Notes: a model not told the origin generated them from the sequence alone. DNA of 64,000 nucleotides from [Clostridium] clostridioforme AGR2157 (GCF_000424325.1 NZ_AUJR01000006.1:105132-169131), one strand, 5' to 3'. Positions 41,706 through 51,101 are shown, counted from the first letter of the stretch. A program made the numbers and translations.

Positions 41706-42974
41706 ATGGATAAGAAGCCATTCGTAACACTGGAACAATTAAGAGAGATTGAGAAGACATACCCCACGCCCTTTTATCTATACGATGAGAGGGGAATCAA
41801 GGAGAATGCAGCCAGGCTTAAGCAGGCGTTTTCCTGGAACAAGGGATATAAGGAATATTTTGCAGTCAAGGCCACGCCCAATCCATTTCTGTTAAATATA
41901 CTGAAGGACATGGGATGCGGCACGGACTGCTCATCCATGACAGAGCTTATGATGTCCAAGGCATGCGGTTTTTCCGGCCCTGACATCATGTTTTCCTCCA
42001 ACGATACGCCCCCTGAGGAATTTGCCTATGCAGAAAAGCTGGGAGCTATCATTAACCTGGACGACATCACCCATATACAGTGCCTGGAGGAGACTCTGGG
42101 ACATATTCCGGAGACCATCAGCTGCCGCTTTAATCCGGGCGGTCTGTTTAAAATCAGCAATGACATCATGGACAATCCCGGAGATTCCAAATACGGAATG
42201 ACCACAGAGCAGATTGGACAGGCATTTAAGATTCTGAAGGAAAAGGGCGCAAAGCATTTCGGCATACATGCGTTCCTGGCCAGCAATACGGTGACCAATG
42301 AATATTACCCCATGCTGGCAAAAATCCTGTTTGAGCTGGCTGTTAAACTGAAAGAGGAGACAGGCGTCCATATCGCATTCATCAATCTGTCCGGCGGCAT
42401 CGGGATTCCCTACCGTCCGGACCAGGAGCCCAATGACATCCTGGCAATCGGTGACGGCGTAAGGAGGGTCTATGAGGAGATTCTGGTTCCTGCCGGCATG
42501 GATGATGTGGCTCTGTGCACGGAACTGGGGCGTTTCATGATGGGGCCTTACGGCGCCCTGGTGACAAAGGCCATCCATGAGAAACACACTTATAAGGAGT
42601 ATGTGGGCGTGGATGCCTGCGCCGTGAACCTGATGCGGCCGGCCATGTACGGCGCTTACCATCACATCACTGTCATGGGCCGGGAGGATGAGCCCTGCAC
42701 CCACATGTATGATGTGGTAGGTTCCCTGTGCGAGAACAATGATAAATTTGCCATTGACCGTATGCTTCCGGAAATCAGAAAGGGAGACCTTCTGTTTATC
42801 CACGATGCGGGCGCCCACGGATTTGCCATGGGATATAATTATAACGGCAAGCTGAAATCAGCGGAGCTTCTGTTAAAGGAGGACGGCACTGTGGAGATGA
42901 TACGCAGGGCAGAAACTCCTGAGGATTACTTTGCTACCTTTGATTTTTGTGATATACTGAGGGATATTGACTGA
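41706..42974 (+). CDS. lysA: Diaminopimelate decarboxylase-like PLP enzyme (fold type III)
   Basis: A 422-residue Orn/DAP/Arg decarboxylase-2 family protein. The PLP lysine is in YFAVKATPNP, the glycine-rich phosphate site in INLSGGIGIPYRP, ELGRFMMGPYG follows, and the dimer-interface cysteine region is CENNDKFAIDRMLP. LysA decarboxylates meso-DAP to lysine. This variant is somewhat divergent from typical LysA, so a related amino-acid decarboxylase is possible. GGAAAGGAGACACATAGATA precedes the ATG. proC follows after 96 nt. Confidence 0.82.
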   Translation: MDKKPFVTLEQLREIEKTYPTPFYLYDERGIKENAARLKQAFSWNKGYKEYFAVKATPNPFLLNILKDMGCGTDCSSMTELMMSKACGFSGPDIMFSSNDTPPEEFAYAEKLGAIINLDDITHIQCLEETLGHIPETISCRFNPGGLFKISNDIMDNPGDSKYGMTTEQIGQAFKILKEKGAKHFGIHAFLASNTVTNEYYPMLAKILFELAVKLKEETGVHIAFINLSGGIGIPYRPDQEPNDILAIGDGVRRVYEEILVPAGMDDVALCTELGRFMMGPYGALVTKAIHEKHTYKEYVGVDACAVNLMRPAMYGAYHHITVMGREDEPCTHMYDVVGSLCENNDKFAIDRMLPEIRKGDLLFIHDAGAHGFAMGYNYNGKLKSAELLLKEDGTVEMIRRAETPEDYFATFDFCDILRDID

Positions 42975-43070
42975 TGAATGAAGCGGCATCAGGTATGCCC
43001 GGGAGCCCTGGCGCACTGCAGAAGGCAGTCTGCCGGGGCTTTGCTGCGGTTTTGACAAGGAGGTATGAGG

Positions 43071-43868
43071 TTGGTAAGGATTGGTTTCATAGGAATGGGC
43101 AATATGGGAAACGCCATTTTAAATGGGCTTCTCAAGACACATGGACCGGAGGATATGATATTTTCAGCGGCCCGTCAGGATAAGATGGAGGCAGTGACAG
43201 CCAGGACAAAGGTGCCCCATGCCTGTTCCAACAGGGAATGTGCAGAAGCAGTGAAGTATCTGATACTGGCAGTAAAGCCCCAGTATTTTGACGCGGTGTT
43301 TTCGGAAATAAGGGATGTGGTAACGCCGGAGCAGGTGGTGATATCCCTGGCGCCCGGCATCACCATTTCCAATATCACGGAGCGCCTGGGAGGGAATGTG
43401 CGGGTGGTAAGAGCCATGCCCAACACGCCTGCCATGCTGGGAGAAGGCATGACCGGCGTGACCTATGGGGAAGCGTCCTATACAGAGGAGGAAAAGGAAA
43501 CCATCCGGGACATCTTTTCCTCCTGCGGAAGGGTGGAATTGGTGGAAGAACGGCTTATGGATGCAGTTGGCTGCGTCAGCGGCAGTTCGCCGGCTTTTGT
43601 GTACATGTTCATTGAGGCCCTGGCTGACGGCGGGGTCAAATACGGCCTTCCCAGAAAGACAGCCTATGCCATGGCGGCCCAAACTGTGCTGGGAAGCGCG
43701 AGAATGGTTCTGGAGACAGGAAAGCATCCGGGGCAGTTAAAGGATGAGGTGTGTTCCCCCGGCGGCACCACCATCGCAGGTGTATCAGCCCTGGAGGAGC
43801 ATGGCCTGAGAAATGCGGTCATCAAGGCGGCGGACGCCTGCTATGAGAAAACGCAGCGCATGAAATAG
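43071..43868 (+). CDS. proC: Pyrroline-5-carboxylate reductase
   Basis: A 265-residue ProC. The dinucleotide motif is GFIGMGNMGNAI near the N-terminus, VVRAMPNTPAMLGEG is in the middle and the signature DEVCSPGGTTIAGVSALEE lies near the C-terminus. It reduces pyrroline-5-carboxylate to proline with NAD(P)H. I prefer the TTG at 43071, since AAGGAGG ends 7 nt upstream; the ATG at 43065 has only one base of spacing. Followed after 41 nt by the Nudix gene. Confidence 0.93.
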   Translation: MVRIGFIGMGNMGNAILNGLLKTHGPEDMIFSAARQDKMEAVTARTKVPHACSNRECAEAVKYLILAVKPQYFDAVFSEIRDVVTPEQVVISLAPGITISNITERLGGNVRVVRAMPNTPAMLGEGMTGVTYGEASYTEEEKETIRDIFSSCGRVELVEERLMDAVGCVSGSSPAFVYMFIEALADGGVKYGLPRKTAYAMAAQTVLGSARMVLETGKHPGQLKDEVCSPGGTTIAGVSALEEHGLRNAVIKAADACYEKTQRMK

Positions 43869-43909
43869 GATAATGATATTCAAATCATAACAGAGAGGAT
43901 GGAACAGAC

Positions 43910-44506
43910 ATGGAAGAAAAGGAAAATAATACGCAGATACCGGTTATACGGCTGGACCGCCAGCTTAAATATGAGGGAAACATTCTTAAGATATATGAGG
44001 ACAAGGTCCTGGCAAACGGTCATGAGGCAAGGTGGGATTTCATCCATCACGATGGTGCCGCAGCTGTCCTGCCTGTTGCTGACGATGGAAAAATCCTTAT
44101 GGTGCGCCAGTACCGCAATGCTCTGGACCGTTATACCCTGGAGATTCCGGCAGGCAAGCTGGATGAGCCGGGAGAGCCAAAGGTGGAGTGCGCGTTCCGG
44201 GAGCTGGAGGAGGAGACCGGATACAGAGTGGAGTCACCGGAGAAACTGGAGTATCTTATGAGCCTTACCACGACTGTTGCGTTCTGCGATGAGGCCATTG
44301 ACATATTCGTGGCCCACAACCTGATTCCATCCCATCAGCATCTGGACGAGGATGAGGTGATCAATGTGGTTCCATGCAGCCTGGAGGAACTGGAGGACAT
44401 GATATACACAGGAAAGATTACGGACGGCAAGACCATTGCCGCCATTATGGCCTATGCCAGAAAATACCGTTCTGAGGATAAGAAGGACAGTATGGTGCGG
44501 GGCTAA
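43910..44506 (+). CDS. nudF: Nudix hydrolase, ADP-ribose pyrophosphatase type
   Basis: A 198-residue Nudix protein. The Nudix helix appears as GKLDEPGEPKVECAFRELEE followed by ETGY, and YRNALDRYTLEIPAGKL precedes it as in ADP-ribose pyrophosphatases. It should cleave ADP-ribose to AMP and ribose-5-phosphate using Mg2+. In Bacillus subtilis nudF lies upstream of spoIIM and xerD; the same order is seen here, which supports the name. Confidence 0.9.
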   Translation: MEEKENNTQIPVIRLDRQLKYEGNILKIYEDKVLANGHEARWDFIHHDGAAAVLPVADDGKILMVRQYRNALDRYTLEIPAGKLDEPGEPKVECAFRELEEETGYRVESPEKLEYLMSLTTTVAFCDEAIDIFVAHNLIPSHQHLDEDEVINVVPCSLEELEDMIYTGKITDGKTIAAIMAYARKYRSEDKKDSMVRG

Positions 44507-44598
44507 GTCATAAACCATGAATTTCTGTCATACAGTAGTGGGGGAGAAGCTGCAGCGGATATGTTTCTTACCTGTAAACTGGGACAGGAGGATAATGC

Positions 44599-45141
44599 AT
44601 GGTAATGAGGTGGTTTAGGCTGCGTCTGGGGACGCTCACCTATGAGGACTGGCTGTTGTTCTGCTTTGTGTCAGGAATTTTTTGCGGTACGGCAGCCGCG
44701 CTGGCATTTGGCGGTCCTACGGTGCAGGGGTGTATCCTGGGGGCAGCGGGCTCCCTCGGAGGCGGAAACAGGGGAGTGAAGGAATTTATGACCGTATTCA
44801 GGCAGAGGGCGCTGGAGACCTGCGGCGGCTGGCTGGCCGGAATCACGGTGTGCAGCCAGATGCTGTTTGGATTCCTGACCTTTTATGCAGGGATGAGCCT
44901 GGCAGTGGTCCTTTCCGTGCTAACCATCCGCAAGGGACTTTTGGGAATCGCCGCATTTTTATGTACGGTCCTGCCCCATGGTCTGGTCTATCTCCTGGTG
45001 TGGTACGTGCTGTCAGGCTGGTCCGGACAGGCGCAGAAAAAGCTCCATATCCTGCCGGGACTTCTGCTGTTAATCATCACCGGCGCAGGGGCGTTTCTGG
45101 AGGTTTTCGTTTCACCCTTCCTGTGGGGGATTTTTGGATAA
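44599..45141 (+). CDS. spoIIM: Stage II sporulation protein M-like membrane protein
   Basis: A 180-residue membrane protein with about five hydrophobic segments, matching SpoIIM in length and topology; GILGAAGSLGGG-like and PHGLVYLLVWYVLSG segments fit (the PHG motif is typical of SpoIIM). SpoIIM works with SpoIID and SpoIIP to dissolve septal peptidoglycan and drive forespore engulfment. Synteny nudF-spoIIM-xerD, as in Bacillus, makes the call firmer than sequence alone. CAGGAGGATAATGC precedes the ATG. It indicates a spore-forming host. Confidence 0.82.
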   Translation: MVMRWFRLRLGTLTYEDWLLFCFVSGIFCGTAAALAFGGPTVQGCILGAAGSLGGGNRGVKEFMTVFRQRALETCGGWLAGITVCSQMLFGFLTFYAGMSLAVVLSVLTIRKGLLGIAAFLCTVLPHGLVYLLVWYVLSGWSGQAQKKLHILPGLLLLIITGAGAFLEVFVSPFLWGIFG

Positions 45142-45180
45142 CGGAGCACAGGACACAAAGGATAAGTGGGGGAAGTAATT

Positions 45181-46044
45181 ATGGAGTGGCTGTTGTTTGC
45201 TTTCGGTTCAGCCGTGTTCGCCGGTCTGACTGCCGTCTTATCGAAAATCGGCGTCAGGGATACGGACTCGGATTTGGCTACCGCGGTCCGTACCGCAGTG
45301 GTTCTTGTGTTTTCGTGGATTATGGTGTTCCTTACCGGAACGGCTGGTTCCATAGGAACCATAAGCGGCGGAACCTGTCTGTTTCTGGTACTGTCCGGTG
45401 TGGCCACAGGGGCTTCCTGGCTGTTCTATTTCAAGGCTCTTCAGCTGGGGGATGTGAACAAGGTGGCTCCCATTGATAAATCCAGCACTATCCTGACCAT
45501 GTTTCTGGCTGCCCTGATTTTGGGAGAGGGTCTTGGGGGAATGAAAATCCTGTGCATGGTCCTGATTGGGACAGGCACCCTGCTGATGATTCAGAAGCGG
45601 GAGGGAAGGGCGGAGCAGCCGGGGAACAGCGGATGGCTTGCGGCTGCCCTTTTATCGGCTGTATTTGCCAGCCTGACCGCCATTCTGGGAAAAATTGGAA
45701 TACAGGGAGTGGAATCCAACCTGGGAACAGCCATCCGCACCTGCGTGGTGCTGGCAATGGCCTGGCTCCTGGTGTTCCTTCAGGGAAAGCAGAAGCATCT
45801 GGGGAGGATTGCGCCAAAGAGCTGGTTTTTCCTCATTATTTCGGGGTTTGCCACAGGAGCCTCCTGGCTGTGTTATTACAGGGCCCTGCAGGACGGGCCT
45901 GCCAGTATCGTGGTTCCCATTGATAAGCTCAGTATTCTGGTGACCATACTGTTTTCCAGGATATTCCTGGGGGAGAAGCTGGACCGCAAATCTTTCACAG
46001 GTCTGGTTCTTCTGACCGCAGGCACGCTTCTGCTGTTATTATAG
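45181..46044 (+). CDS. EamA-family transporter (DMT superfamily)
   Basis: A 287-residue protein with ten hydrophobic segments made of two homologous EamA halves. The repeat is easy to see: FAGLTAVLSKIGV with VATGASWLFYFKALQLG in the first half, and FASLTAILGKIGI with FATGASWLCYYRALQDG in the second. DMT proteins export or import small metabolites. I chose the ATG at 45181 behind GGGGGAAG; the earlier GTG overlaps that site. It sits 39 nt after spoIIM but is unlikely to be functionally linked. Confidence 0.88.
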   Translation: MEWLLFAFGSAVFAGLTAVLSKIGVRDTDSDLATAVRTAVVLVFSWIMVFLTGTAGSIGTISGGTCLFLVLSGVATGASWLFYFKALQLGDVNKVAPIDKSSTILTMFLAALILGEGLGGMKILCMVLIGTGTLLMIQKREGRAEQPGNSGWLAAALLSAVFASLTAILGKIGIQGVESNLGTAIRTCVVLAMAWLLVFLQGKQKHLGRIAPKSWFFLIISGFATGASWLCYYRALQDGPASIVVPIDKLSILVTILFSRIFLGEKLDRKSFTGLVLLTAGTLLLLL

Positions 46045-46060
46045 GAATCCAAAAGGAGAG

Positions 46061-46452
46061 ATGTACGTGAAGAAGAGAAAAACAGGACATGTCTGCCTGA
46101 AGCGGCTGTTCCTGGCTTTGTACATAGAGCCAGTATCTGTTTCAACGAAGAGACAGCGGATGCTCCGGGTGTTTATTACCAGAGCTATGCATCGGTCATG
46201 AGGGATTTCCTCAGAGATCCCCTTCTATGGTTTCCCTACCTTATCATCCGGGCCGTGGATGGTAAAAACGACGGGCTGGTGACACCGGAGTCCGCCATGT
46301 GGGGCGAATTTAAAGGAACCCTTTCCAACCGTAAGCACAGGGGCATATCCCACGGTGATATGATTGATTTAAAGCGTGAGGATTACAGGGGATTTGATGT
46401 GACGGAGTTTTATGTGGAGCTGGTAAAAGCACTGAAAGAAAAGGTATTCTGA
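46061..46452 (+). pseudogene. Lipase (alpha/beta hydrolase) remnant
   Basis: AAAAGGAGAG precedes an ATG that opens MYVKKRKTGHVCLKRLF. After about 20 codons the meaningful frame switches to SICFNEETADAPGVYYQSY, MRDFLRDPLLWFPY, the Asp-containing GKNDGLVTPESAMWG and the His-containing RGISHGDMIDLKRED. These are the last catalytic Asp and His of triacylglycerol-lipase-type hydrolases; the nucleophile serine and the central fold are deleted. Normal proteins of this type are around 400 residues. It is a pseudogene with a deletion and frameshift. Confidence 0.7.
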
Positions 46453-46589
46453 TGTTTTTTTGAGTTATGTGAGAAAAAAATTTTACCATTGCTTTACAAC
46501 ATATTGACATACAAAAATACCCCCTTCCAACATGTTGTATGTTTTATGTTAATCACTTGAAAATGGGGTCCAAAGTGGGAAAAATGTGT

Positions 46590-46618
46590 TTGATTTTATA
46601 GAAAAATGCAGATATAAT
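46590..46618 (+). promoter_or_regulatory. Promoter of xerD
   Basis: TTGATT at 46590-46595, a 17-nt spacer and TATAAT at 46613-46618, about 60 nt upstream of the recombinase start. A further TTGACA occurs at 46504 but has no -10 at the right distance. Confidence 0.65.
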
Positions 46619-46680
46619 GATAGTCAGCATACGATTTTGGGCTACTTTTTGTGAGAAACGGGTTAGGGGAAAATAGCGAT

Positions 46681-47565
46681 ATGACGTCCGATATAAAAAG
46701 CTTTGTGAGCTACCTGAGGGATGTGAAAAAGACCTCCAGGAACACGGAAATTTCCTACCAGAGAGATTTGATGCAGCTGGCGTCTTTTCTGGAGGATAAA
46801 GGAATAACAGAAGTTGAAAAGGTGACTAAGACCAGTCTGAATTCATATATCCTTTTTTTGGAAAAAGAGGGGAAGGCCACGACCACCATATCCAGGGAAC
46901 TGGCATCCATGAAGGCTTTTTTCAATTTCATGTTCAAAGAAGGACGAATCCGCAAGGACCCGGCAGAGCTCCTGAAAGCGCCCAAAATTGAGAAAAAGGC
47001 CCCTGTCATACTGAGTGTCAATGAGGTCAACGCTCTGCTAAACCAGCCCGGCATGACAACATCCAAGGAGATACGGGACAAGGCCATGCTGGAGCTTTTG
47101 TACGCCACGGGCATACGGGTGTCAGAGCTAATCGGGCTGGAGCTTTCAGATCTTAACATGCAGGTGGGCTACATCACTTGCAGGGATGGACAGAAGGAGC
47201 GCATGGTTCCTTTTGGAAAACCGGCCAAGCAGGCTTTGAGTGTGTATCTGGAAAAGGGACGTCACGAGCTGCTTAAGGGTAAGGAATCCCAGTGGCTTTT
47301 CACCAATTGCAGCGGCAAGGCCATGAGCCGCCAGGGCTTCTGGAAGATTATCAAGTACTATGGGGAAAAGGCCGGTATCCAGGCAGATATAACCCCTCAT
47401 ACCCTGCGCCATTCCTTTGCTGCCCATCTGATTCGGGGCGGCGCCGATATCCATGCGGTCCAGGCCATGCTGGGACATTCGGATTCCACCACCACCCATA
47501 TGTACGCTGCCTATTCCGGCAATACGGTGGGAGAAACCTACCGGGCGGCTTTGCCCAGGAAGTAG
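46681..47565 (+). CDS. xerD: Tyrosine recombinase XerD
   Basis: A 294-residue tyrosine recombinase. The N-terminal SAM-like DNA-binding domain covers residues 1-90. The catalytic domain shows Arg in LYATGIRVSELIGL, His-x-x-Arg in TPHTLRHSFAAHLI, His in MLGHSDSTTTHMY and the nucleophile Tyr in that last segment. It resolves chromosome dimers with a partner at dif. Position downstream of nudF-spoIIM matches Bacillus xerD. The ATG at 46681 has GGGGA 10 nt upstream. Confidence 0.93.
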   Translation: MTSDIKSFVSYLRDVKKTSRNTEISYQRDLMQLASFLEDKGITEVEKVTKTSLNSYILFLEKEGKATTTISRELASMKAFFNFMFKEGRIRKDPAELLKAPKIEKKAPVILSVNEVNALLNQPGMTTSKEIRDKAMLELLYATGIRVSELIGLELSDLNMQVGYITCRDGQKERMVPFGKPAKQALSVYLEKGRHELLKGKESQWLFTNCSGKAMSRQGFWKIIKYYGEKAGIQADITPHTLRHSFAAHLIRGGADIHAVQAMLGHSDSTTTHMYAAYSGNTVGETYRAALPRK

Positions 47566-47593
47566 GGAAGATGCGGTAATGATGTTTTAGTAA

Positions 47594-47621
47594 GTCCTGT
47601 CTTTTTGACAGGGCTTTTTTT
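47594..47621 (+). terminator. Terminator after xerD
   Basis: GTCCTGTC pairs with GACAGGGC around a T-rich 5-nt loop, followed by seven T residues. A typical intrinsic terminator 28 nt after the stop. Confidence 0.85.
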
Positions 47622-47697
47622 GCGTGGTGCAGGACCTAGGCGGCAGTTTATATGAAACCTGTACAGGGAAATCATTTCATGGAAGAGTGGAACATAT

Positions 47698-47850
47698 CCC
47701 ATCCGGCCAGGAGGAACATACGGTGTTTTACGGCATGAGTATGTGCACATAAGACGGTTTGATAACCTGTGGAAAATCCTGGTGTTCACTGCGGTTTGCA
47801 TCCATTGGTTCAACCCCATGGCCTTTAAGGAATATCAGGAATTGGGATAG
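47698..47850 (+). pseudogene. BlaR1/MecR1-type M56 metallopeptidase remnant
   Basis: An open segment of about 50 codons without a start reads GVLRHEYVHIRRFDNLWKIL then VFTAVCIHWFNPMAF. The HExxH zinc motif (HEYVH), the following RRFD and the HWFNP of the next membrane helix are hallmarks of BlaR1/MecR1 sensor peptidases. The membrane N-terminus and the C-terminal part are gone, and it ends with a stop after KEYQELG. It occupies the otherwise empty 47622-47958 gap. Confidence 0.7.
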
Positions 47851-47958
47851 CGGGCAGCTTTACATGGTAAGGCTGCCTGTATCACGTTGGCCGGCGGGAT
47901 GATATAGCTCGGGCAGGATAATATAGGCCCGGCATGACGATATATCCCCGGCAGGATA

Positions 47959-49065
47959 TTAAAGCTCCTTTGCCTGGCTCACATAAGAGAGAATCTGCCT
48001 GGCATAGGCGTCAGCGATGCCGCCCGGAGACAGCATTTCCGGTTCATATTCCGCGTAGGTGAGGGATGCCTTATATTCCTGCATGAGGGCAGGGGACCAG
48101 AGGCAGCCGAACTGTGGAAGAAAAAGTCCCTGCTTTTTGGTGTAGCAGGTTCTGGCAGTGGCCTTTGTACGCGCATCCCTGTCCACATATTCGCCTACGC
48201 TTTTATGGATGGCCGTGTCTTCCATGGGCAGGTAATAATAGTCCTTATAGTTGGAATAAAAGTACTTGAGCTCTCCCTGGAAGAGGGCAATATTGCACAC
48301 AAGAGTGTCCCGGCTCAGCTCCAGGCTTACCGGTGCACTGTCGTATTCCAGGGGCACCGGGATGGCGCAGGGGCTTTTTAAGGTCAGGCTGAGGAAGGGG
48401 CAGGCGTTTCCGGCCATGTCATCATAGGTGAAAAGCTGCTGGGATTCCAGTGAAAACGGGGCTTCCATCATATCCGCGTAGCTCAGGATGGGCAGGATGG
48501 AGGGCATGCCCTTTAAGTCGTCCTCATTGTGGAGAATCAGCAGGTCGTACAGGAAGGATTCATGGGTCATCAGGTATTCACGGTAGACCTCTATGAGCTG
48601 CCCTCCGTTGTATTTGTCTTCCCGGGCAACACCCAGGAACTGCTCTATGGATTTCTGCTTCATGTTCTCAAGGCCCAGCAGCTTACGGTAGGGCTTTATT
48701 TTTTTGTAGATATCCACGCTTTTTATGCGGTCAAAATCATAGGGCAGGTCCAGCCGGCGGCAGCATTTTAAAAGATATGGGATATCAAAGCCGTCTCCGT
48801 TAAAATGTACCAGTATCTTAAAGCGCTCCATGAAGGTGAAGAAGGCTGTCAGAATCTCCCTCTCGGATTCGCGCGAGTTGGCAAACCACTGTATGAGCCT
48901 CCAGCCAAAGCCGTCGTGGTATGTGCAGCCGATCAGGTACAGCTGGGATGTGTCGCCGGAAAAACCAGTGGTTTCTATATCGAAAAACAACAGGTCCTTA
49001 AGGGGGCCAATGCGCTCCAGAGGATATGTATCAGGTAAATCTACGGGATGTTTAACGGTTATCAT
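47959..49065 (-). CDS. Ribonuclease H-like exonuclease domain protein (YprB type)
   Basis: A 368-residue protein with an N-terminal DEDD exonuclease domain: FFDIETTGFSGD (Asp, Glu), HFNGDGFDIPYL (Asp) and LHNEDDLKGM (His, Asp), the order seen in RNase H-like YprB family proteins. A C-terminal region of about 150 residues of unknown fold follows. It probably degrades or processes nucleic acid 3' ends. AAAAGGAGTGATTACAC precedes the ATG. It is transcribed divergently from ruvAB, from a 219-nt shared gap. Confidence 0.8.
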   Translation of the reverse strand: MITVKHPVDLPDTYPLERIGPLKDLLFFDIETTGFSGDTSQLYLIGCTYHDGFGWRLIQWFANSRESEREILTAFFTFMERFKILVHFNGDGFDIPYLLKCCRRLDLPYDFDRIKSVDIYKKIKPYRKLLGLENMKQKSIEQFLGVAREDKYNGGQLIEVYREYLMTHESFLYDLLILHNEDDLKGMPSILPILSYADMMEAPFSLESQQLFTYDDMAGNACPFLSLTLKSPCAIPVPLEYDSAPVSLELSRDTLVCNIALFQGELKYFYSNYKDYYYLPMEDTAIHKSVGEYVDRDARTKATARTCYTKKQGLFLPQFGCLWSPALMQEYKASLTYAEYEPEMLSPGGIADAYARQILSYVSQAKEL

Positions 49066-49214
49066 GTGTAATCACTCCTTTTTTAGCGGGAACCGGATAT
49101 GAGCTGCGGTAAACTCCGGATATCCCCTATGGGTTAGTGTATACTAAAAAATCCGGGAACGCAAGTGTCTGATGCCCGGAGTTTGGCCCAAAACAGAATA
49201 TTTGTTCGGCAGAC

Positions 49215-49243
49215 TTGCATTGGATTCATGGGTATGATATGAT
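49215..49243 (+). promoter_or_regulatory. Promoter of ruvAB
   Basis: TTGCAT at 49215-49220, a 17-nt spacer and TATGAT at 49238-49243, 42 nt before ruvA. No LexA-like box (GAACNNNNGTTC) is evident beside it. Confidence 0.55.
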
Positions 49244-49284
49244 GAAGGGCAGGACATTAGAGAGAGAAAGAACAGGAAGAATAT

Positions 49285-49914
49285 ATGATTTCTTACGTAA
49301 AAGGGCCTCTCGTGGCCATTGAGGAAGACGTTATCGTGGTGGAGGCAGGTCATGTGGGCCTGGCCATCCACGTGCCTGTCTCCCTGCTTCCGGAGCTTCC
49401 GGGAATGGGGAAAGAGGTGACGGTTTATACATATTTTCAGGTAAGGGAGGATGCCATGACGCTCTATGGCTTCCTTCACAGTCAGGACAGGGACATGTTC
49501 AGGCAGCTGCTGGGGGTGAACGGCATCGGACCAAAGGGCGCATTGGGAATTCTCTCCGTGCTCCGACCGGACGACCTGCGCCTGGCCATTGTCAGAGAGG
49601 ATGTGAAGGCCCTGGCCAAAGCGCCGGGCATTGGCAACAAGACGGCCCAGCGCCTGATTCTGGATTTGAAGGACAAGATATCCATGGACGACGTGCTGGG
49701 GAACATGGCCGGCGGGGCCGGCATGGGTGCTGTGGATACAGGCGCATCCGTGGCAGGCATGGTGGAAGCGGCCAAGGAGGCAGTCCAGGCGCTGGTAGCC
49801 CTTGGCTACACCAACACGGAGGCATCCAGGGCAGTGAAGCAGGTGGAGGTCACGGACGGGATGACTTCGGAGGATGTGTTAAAGGCGTCCTTGAAGCATC
49901 TGTCCTTCCTGTAA
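49285..49914 (+). CDS. ruvA: Holliday junction branch migration protein RuvA
   Basis: A 209-residue RuvA. The N-terminal OB fold (MISYVKGPLVAIEEDVIVVE), tandem helix-hairpin-helix motifs (LGVNGIGPKGALGILSVL and KAPGIGNKTAQRLILDLKDK) and the flexible linker to a C-terminal RuvB-binding domain (QALVALGYTNTEASRAVKQV) are all present. Tetramers hold the four-way junction open for RuvB. It is followed by ruvB after 41 nt. Confidence 0.96.
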   Translation: MISYVKGPLVAIEEDVIVVEAGHVGLAIHVPVSLLPELPGMGKEVTVYTYFQVREDAMTLYGFLHSQDRDMFRQLLGVNGIGPKGALGILSVLRPDDLRLAIVREDVKALAKAPGIGNKTAQRLILDLKDKISMDDVLGNMAGGAGMGAVDTGASVAGMVEAAKEAVQALVALGYTNTEASRAVKQVEVTDGMTSEDVLKASLKHLSFL

Positions 49915-49955
49915 GGATTCTGGCAAACGTGAAATTGGGATATGCAGAGGTGTAA

Positions 49956-50948
49956 ATGGAACGCAGGATTATAACAACGCAAGTGACGGCGGAAGACGAG
50001 CGCATAGAGACCACGCTCCGACCCCAATGTCTCAGGGATTATGTGGGGCAGGAGAAGATTAAGTCCACCCTGAACATCTATATAGAAGCAGCCAAGACCA
50101 GAGGGGAGCCCCTGGACCATGTGCTGTTTTACGGCCCGCCGGGCCTGGGCAAGACCACGCTGGCAGGTATCATTGCCAATGAGATGGGAACCAATATGAA
50201 GGTCACCAGCGGCCCGGCCATTGAAAAGCCGGGAGAGATGGCGGCCATTCTGAACAATCTCCAGGAAGGAGATGTGCTATTCGTGGACGAGATACACCGT
50301 CTGAACCGTCAGGTGGAGGAGGTGCTGTACCCGGCCATGGAGGATTTTGCCATCGACATCATGCTGGGAAAGGACTCCACTGCCAGGTCCATACGCCTGG
50401 ACCTGCCCCATTTTACCCTGGTGGGAGCCACCACCAGGGCAGGACTTCTCACCGCGCCTTTAAGGGACCGGTTCGGAGTGATTCAGCGGCTGGAATTCTA
50501 TACGCCGGAGGAGCTGAAAATCATTATCCTCCACTCTGCCAGGGTCCTGGGCGTGGAAATCGAAGCAGGGGGAGCCATGGAGCTGGCCAGACGTTCCAGG
50601 GGAACCCCAAGGCTGGCCAACCGGCTGTTAAAGCGGGTCAGGGATTTTGCCCAGGTCAAATATGACGGCGTTATTACCCGGGAGGTAACTGATTTTGCCC
50701 TGGACATCATGGATGTAGACAAACTGGGACTGGACCAGAACGACAGGAATATCCTGCTGATGATTATAGAAAAATTTTCCGGCGGTCCCGTGGGATTAGA
50801 CACCCTGGCAGCGGCTCTGGGAGAAGATTCGGGAACCCTGGAGGAGGTATACGAACCATACCTCCTTATGAACGGCCTAATCAACCGCACCCCGAGGGGC
50901 CGCATGGCCACCGAAACAGCCTATCATCACCTGGGCTTAGAAATGTAG
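49956..50948 (+). CDS. ruvB: Holliday junction helicase RuvB
   Basis: A 330-residue AAA+ motor. Walker A is [12 protein letters not shown], Walker B is [10 protein letters not shown], sensor 1 lies in [11 protein letters not shown], and the arginine finger region is APLRDRFG. The C-terminal winged helix ends QRTPRGR-like ([17 protein letters not shown]). With RuvA it drives branch migration. No ruvC is adjacent, as is usual in Firmicutes that use RecU or another resolvase. Confidence 0.97.
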   Translation: MERRIITTQVTAEDERIETTLRPQCLRDYVGQEKIKSTLNIYIEAAKTRGEPLDHVLFYGPPGLGKTTLAGIIANEMGTNMKVTSGPAIEKPGEMAAILNNLQEGDVLFVDEIHRLNRQVEEVLYPAMEDFAIDIMLGKDSTARSIRLDLPHFTLVGATTRAGLLTAPLRDRFGVIQRLEFYTPEELKIIILHSARVLGVEIEAGGAMELARRSRGTPRLANRLLKRVRDFAQVKYDGVITREVTDFALDIMDVDKLGLDQNDRNILLMIIEKFSGGPVGLDTLAAALGEDSGTLEEVYEPYLLMNGLINRTPRGRMATETAYHHLGLEM

Positions 50949-50956
50949 AAACCGCC

Positions 50957-50986
50957 TTGTTAAGAAGGCTGGGGGTGTGGTATAAT
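50957..50986 (+). promoter_or_regulatory. Strong promoter upstream of a hairpin and zapA
   Basis: TTGTTA at 50957-50962, an 18-nt spacer and TATAAT at 50981-50986. The predicted start is only about 20 nt before a perfect 21-bp stem-loop, so transcripts from here would first meet that terminator. Confidence 0.6.
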
Positions 50987-51010
50987 GTCCACGTAGGCAA
51001 TGAGCAGTGC

Positions 51011-51075
51011 GAAAAAAGGCATGGGCAGATTGCCGTTGTGCCTGCACATAAGGAAATCTGCCCATGCCTTTTTTC
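51011..51075 (+). terminator. Perfect 21-bp stem terminator/attenuator
   Basis: 51011-51031 pairs without mismatch with 51055-51075 (core GGCATGGGCAGATT), with a 23-nt loop and a T6 run at the 3' side of the stem. It terminates ruvAB. Because a promoter precedes it at 50957, it could also attenuate zapA transcription or end a short RNA of about 80 nt. Confidence 0.8.
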
Positions 51076-51101
51076 ATAGGGCGAAGCCCGTGAGTGAGAT
51101 G

